NCBI GenBank assembly: GCA_007131525.1
Contig: SLQK01000016.1
Location: forward strand, 1-8,405
Length of the DNA: 8,405 nucleotides
Direction of reading: 5' to 3'
Origin: Nitriliruptoraceae bacterium
GTDB lineage: Bacteria; Actinomycetota; Nitriliruptoria; Nitriliruptorales; Nitriliruptoraceae
The notes beneath the pieces were generated by a model, which was not told the DNA's origin, searched no databases, and worked only from the letters and a program-made list of their open reading frames with translations. This document shows positions 5,832-8,405 of this stretch, in pieces. Position numbers and translations under genes: made by a program. Numbering within the stretch: the stretch's first letter is position 1; the number at the start of each line of letters is the position of its first letter.

Positions 5832-5837
5832 GATGCT
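5832..5837 (+). promoter_or_regulatory. Candidate -10 element for the CBS gene (GATGCT)
   Basis: GATGCT is one mismatch from TANNNT and begins exactly 23 bp after the GGGAC-type box. A start near 5844 would give a leader of about 26 nt ending in a strong ribosome-binding site. It is weak without the box. Confidence 0.3.
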
Positions 5838-5857
5838 CGTCGCAGATCACCGCGATC

Positions 5858-5863
5858 AGGAGG
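5858..5863 (+). promoter_or_regulatory. Ribosome-binding site fixing the CBS gene start
   Basis: AGGAGG, a full anti-16S match, sits 6 bases before ATG 5870. It is the strongest Shine-Dalgarno in the window and rules in favour of this start over in-frame codons further upstream, such as ATG 5735. Confidence 0.85.
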
Positions 5864-5869
5864 ACCCCG

Positions 5870-6283
5870 ATGCTCGGCGTCAGCCTCAACGACCCGATCG
5901 GTCGGCTCGTGGGCGACCCGGTCGCCACGATCAGGCCGACGGCGACCCTGCGCGAAGCGGCCCACGCCCTGGCCGCCGATGCGGTCGGCCTGCTGGTCGT
6001 GGTCGACGCCCGGGGGGTCCGGGGGGTGTTCTCGGAGCGCGACGTCGTGACCGCCATCGCCGACGACGTGGACCTCGACGACGGCCGGGTGCGCGACTAC
6101 GCGACCTCCGACGTGATCCAGGTCGAGGAGGCGGTGAGCATCCTGGACGCCGCCGCCACCATGTCAGAGGCCCAGGTCCGCCACCTCGCGATCGCCCGCC
6201 GCGGGATCATCACCGGGATCGTGTCGATCCGCGACGTGGTGGCGGTCCTGCTCGAGGAGCGCCACGTCGAGTCCGGCGCCTGA
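5870..6283 (+). CDS. Small twin-CBS-domain protein
   Basis: A 137-residue cytosolic protein made almost entirely of two CBS motifs (a Bateman module), which bind adenosyl nucleotides and sense energy or redox state. CBS1 spans about 14-63: GDPVATIRPTATLREAAHAL, then GLLVVVDARGVRGVFSERDV. CBS2 spans about 79-127: TSDVIQVEEAVSILDAAATM, then VRHLAIARRGIITGIVSIRD. Both carry the usual (S/T)-x-R-D ending (SERD at 55-58, SIRD at 119-122). No other domain is attached, as in mycobacterial Hrp1, a similar-sized, strongly hypoxia-induced CBS protein. That comparison concerns architecture and does not prove orthology. The start is set by AGGAGG at 5858-5863. It follows the PH gene after a terminator-like hairpin and probably has its own promoter. 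It converges on the RND exporter gene. Confidence 0.93.
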   Translation: MLGVSLNDPIGRLVGDPVATIRPTATLREAAHALAADAVGLLVVVDARGVRGVFSERDVVTAIADDVDLDDGRVRDYATSDVIQVEEAVSILDAAATMSEAQVRHLAIARRGIITGIVSIRDVVAVLLEERHVESGA

Positions 6284-6326
6284 CCGCCAGCACCGCCAGC
6301 ACCACCAACTGCGGCCCGACGACCAG

Positions 6327-6360
6327 CACGGCGGGCCCGACCGGGCCGGCCACCGCCGTG
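6327..6360. terminator. Bidirectional terminator candidate between the CBS and RND genes
   Basis: CACGGCGG (6327-6334) pairs with CCGCCGTG (6353-6360). The stem continues with GCCC (6335-6338) and GGGC (6343-6346) around a 4-base loop, leaving a 6-base bulge on one side. It lies in the 124-bp gap between two convergent genes (stops at 6283 and 6408), where one hairpin can serve both. A tandem 9-bp repeat CCGCCAGCA (6284-6301) directly follows the CBS stop. I see no gene in the gap. Confidence 0.5.
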
Positions 6361-6407
6361 GCCCCCGCCGACCCGGTCACCGTCGTAGCCGCGCCGTCCC
6401 GGCCGAC

Positions 6408-8405
6408 TCACGCCACCGGCACGGCTGCACGCTCGGGTGCCGGTGGACCGGTGGGCTCCGGGGTGCCGTGGCGCGACCGGTCGAACCGGTCCCACAGGCC
6501 GAGCATGCTCGGCAGCACGAGGATCGACGCGACCACCGAGTAGGCGATGGCGTAGACGATCACGTAGCCCAGCTGCTCGAAGGGCACCAACGTCGAGGTG
6601 ATCAGGACCCCGAACCCGATGGCGGTGGTCAGCGCCGAACCGGCCAACGCCCCGCCGGTCTGGGAGACCGTCCGCCGGAGCGCCGTGCTGCCGTCGTAGA
6701 GCACCCGCCGCTCCTCCAGGAACCGCGACGTGACGTGGATCGTGAAGGGCACCCCGATCCCGATCGACAACGCGGCCAGGGTGGCGGTCACCGGGTTGAG
6801 GGGGATCCCGGTCAACGCCATCGTCCCGAAGGTCAGCGCCAGCACGAGCCCGACGGGCAGCACGGTGATGACCCCGACCAAAGGCCGACGCTCGGCGATC
6901 GCGAAGTGCACGACGAGCAGGGCCATCGCCGCACCGAGGGCGATCAGCAGCGAGGTGATCTGGGAGTCCTCGATGTCGGCACCGATGCCGGCCTGGACGA
7001 TCTCCGCGGAGGTGGGCACCACCTCGATGCCCGCGGACCGCAGCGGGGCGAAGGCCTCCTCCAGCCCGGCCGCCAGCTCCGAGGCACCCGCCTGGCCGGC
7101 GGTGGTGCGCAGGGTGACCCGAGCGAGGGTGTCGTCGCCGGCCAGCGCCAGCACGTTCCCGGCACCCTCCACCTCGGTGGCCAGGAACCCGTAGAGCGCC
7201 GCGACGTCGGCGTCGCCGTCGACGGTCAGGTCCTCGCGCACGCCGAACCGCGCGAGCTCGCCGGCCAGGTCGGGGTCCCCGAACGCCTGCCCGAGGACGG
7301 ACAGCACCGAGGTGGCGTCGGGCTCGCCGGCGAGCGTCTCCACGTCGGCGAGCCCGCCCGCACGCTGCAGTGAGTCCACGAGGGCGTTGTGGCGGTCGGG
7401 GGTGGCCAGATCCCCGCGGAGCAGCACCTCGGTGGACTCCTCGAAGCCACCGTTGAACTGCTCGCTCAGCGTCTCGAACACCTCGAGCAGCGGCTCGTCC
7501 TGGGGCACGAAGTCGGTGAGGGCGAACTCGCTGTCCAGCTGGGTGAAGCCGTAGCCGCCCAGCACGACCAGGGCGGTGGCGACCAGCAGGGTGGGCACGG
7601 GGGCGCGCTCGGCCAGCCAGGCGGTCCGGCCGATGACGCGGGGCAGGGTCGCGTCCTTCTGGGTGCCGAGGGAGGCGACCGGCAGCACCCCCTTGGCGGC
7701 AGCGCGACGGTCGAGCATGAGCCGCACCGCCGGCAGGAAGGTGAGCGTGAGCGCGAAGGCCGCAGCGATACCGGCGGCCGCGAGGACCCCGAGGGTGGCG
7801 AGGAAGTCGACGGGGCTCGCGAGGTTGGTGAGGAAGCCGATCGCCGTCGCGGCGGTGCACAGCAGCAGGGTGAGGCCGACGGTGCGGTAGGAGGTCGCGA
7901 AGCCCTGGACGGGTGTCGCCCCGTGGCCGACCTCGGCCCGGTAGCGGGCGAGCAGGTGGATCGCGAAGTCCACCCCGAGGCCGATGATCAGGATCGGGAC
8001 GATCTGGGTCTGCGGGGAGAACCCACCGATCAGGCCGGCGTAGCCGGGTCCGAGCAGCGTGCCGATGCCCTGCATCCACACCACCGCGAGACCGATGACG
8101 ACCAGGGTCAGCCCGACGTCGGCGGCGGTGCGGCGTCCGATCCGCAGCCGCTGGCCGGCATCGGGCTTGATCCAGTAGACGAAGAACAGCACGATCAGGA
8201 TGATCAGGAAGGCGGTGCCGAACAGACGGCCGATCTCGGGCCCCGGGTCCCCGGCGGTGAGCAGCAACCCGAAGGAGAAGGGGTCGACCGCGACCCCCTC
8301 GGCCACCTCGACGTCGCTGATGACGGCGGCCAGCTCACGTTGGCGGTCCGCGACGCCCGCGTCGTCGAGGCCCGCCGTGTCCTGGAACACCAGGATGAGG
8401 CCCGC
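6408..8405 (-). CDS. RND-superfamily exporter (HAE3/MMPL type), N-terminus cut by the window edge
   Basis: A proton-driven inner-membrane transporter of the RND superfamily; substrates in related proteins include lipids, hopanoids and other hydrophobic compounds, and this one's is unknown. The frame is open to base 8405, giving 665 visible residues. The first helix and most of the first extracytoplasmic domain are missing. Visible helices (from the right edge) are about 62-78, 97-115, 134-152, 172-192, 203-230 and 270-288. A soluble domain of about 190 residues (289-480) follows, then helices at 483-503, 508-534, 537-563, 579-606 and 608-638. Each half has the TM4/TM10 signature: IGLGVDFAIHLLARYR (141-156) and IGIGVPFTIHVTSRFL (548-563). 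The first keeps the proton-relay Asp (D146); the second has Pro553 there. The Pro-rich tail (about 645-665) is not conserved. It is convergent with the CBS gene. Confidence 0.9.
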   Translation of the reverse strand, partial: AGLILVFQDTAGLDDAGVADRQRELAAVISDVEVAEGVAVDPFSFGLLLTAGDPGPEIGRLFGTAFLIILIVLFFVYWIKPDAGQRLRIGRRTAADVGLTLVVIGLAVVWMQGIGTLLGPGYAGLIGGFSPQTQIVPILIIGLGVDFAIHLLARYRAEVGHGATPVQGFATSYRTVGLTLLLCTAATAIGFLTNLASPVDFLATLGVLAAAGIAAAFALTLTFLPAVRLMLDRRAAAKGVLPVASLGTQKDATLPRVIGRTAWLAERAPVPTLLVATALVVLGGYGFTQLDSEFALTDFVPQDEPLLEVFETLSEQFNGGFEESTEVLLRGDLATPDRHNALVDSLQRAGGLADVETLAGEPDATSVLSVLGQAFGDPDLAGELARFGVREDLTVDGDADVAALYGFLATEVEGAGNVLALAGDDTLARVTLRTTAGQAGASELAAGLEEAFAPLRSAGIEVVPTSAEIVQAGIGADIEDSQITSLLIALGAAMALLVVHFAIAERRPLVGVITVLPVGLVLALTFGTMALTGIPLNPVTATLAALSIGIGVPFTIHVTSRFLEERRVLYDGSTALRRTVSQTGGALAGSALTTAIGFGVLITSTLVPFEQLGYVIVYAIAYSVVASILVLPSMLGLWDRFDRSRHGTPEPTGPPAPERAAVPVA

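Noticed and set aside
5735..5869. 45-residue N-terminal extension of the CBS protein
   Set aside because: AGGAGG lies 6 bases before ATG 5870. The extension is non-conserved in appearance and would cover the promoter-like region with the GGGAC box.
6284..6301. Tandem 9-bp repeat CCGCCAGCA after the CBS stop codon
   Set aside because: Only two copies in a GC-rich convergent gap, with no spacer or array structure; most likely a minor slippage duplication.
6097..8079. A second 660-codon minus-strand frame overlapping the RND exporter and the CBS gene
   Set aside because: Low-complexity Arg/Gly/Ala-rich translation without membrane helices. The 6408-8405 frame contains the RND helices and motifs.
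1..8405. CRISPR arrays, transposons, toxin-antitoxin, phage, tRNA or rRNA genes
   Set aside because: None seen. All sizeable coding regions belong to housekeeping or stress families, with uniform base composition and no flanking repeats.

Overview
The window is very GC-rich, with strong third-position G/C bias, GTG as well as ATG starts, and protein families typical of Actinobacteria. These include an ACT-domain malic enzyme, an actinobacterial-type transketolase with an SDGD cofactor loop, a USP paired with a hydrolase, a bacterial PH-SHOCT protein and an HAE3/MMPL-type RND permease. I infer a chromosomal segment of a high-GC actinobacterium. Genus cannot be fixed from the sequence, and nothing here looks mobile or foreign.

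Layout. (1) 1-1371, minus: transketolase, cut by the left edge. (2) 1372-1452: an 81-bp divergent promoter region. (3) 1453-2952, plus: NAD(P)-dependent malic enzyme with an N-terminal ACT domain. (4) 2953-3009: a short convergent gap with hairpins. (5) 3010-3435, minus: MscL mechanosensitive channel. (6) 3570-4268, minus: alpha/beta hydrolase, whose start overlaps by four bases the stop of (7) 4265-4696, minus: universal stress protein. (8) 4697-4975: a 279-bp divergent region rich in inverted repeats. (9) 4976-5671, plus: two-TM PH-domain protein with a C-terminal SHOCT segment. (10) 5870-6283, plus: twin-CBS protein. (11) 6284-6407: a convergent gap with a strong hairpin. (12) 6408-8405, minus: RND-superfamily exporter, cut by the right edge.

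How it fits together. The left third is central carbon metabolism: a pentose-phosphate enzyme and malate decarboxylation, read divergently from what look like overlapping promoters. The middle is stress- and membrane-related: nucleotide-binding USP, a coupled hydrolase, osmotic safety valve, membrane PH protein and CBS sensor module. The most interesting observation is that the USP and CBS genes each carry a GGGAC-N4-GNCCC element. In both cases it sits 23 bp upstream of a similar -10-like hexamer. This resembles the DosR/DevR (hypoxia/redox dormancy) box, and USP and small CBS proteins are classic members of that regulon in mycobacteria. This is inference from motif reading; no dosR/dosS gene is visible here. 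I found no RNA genes, CRISPR arrays, transposons or defence systems.
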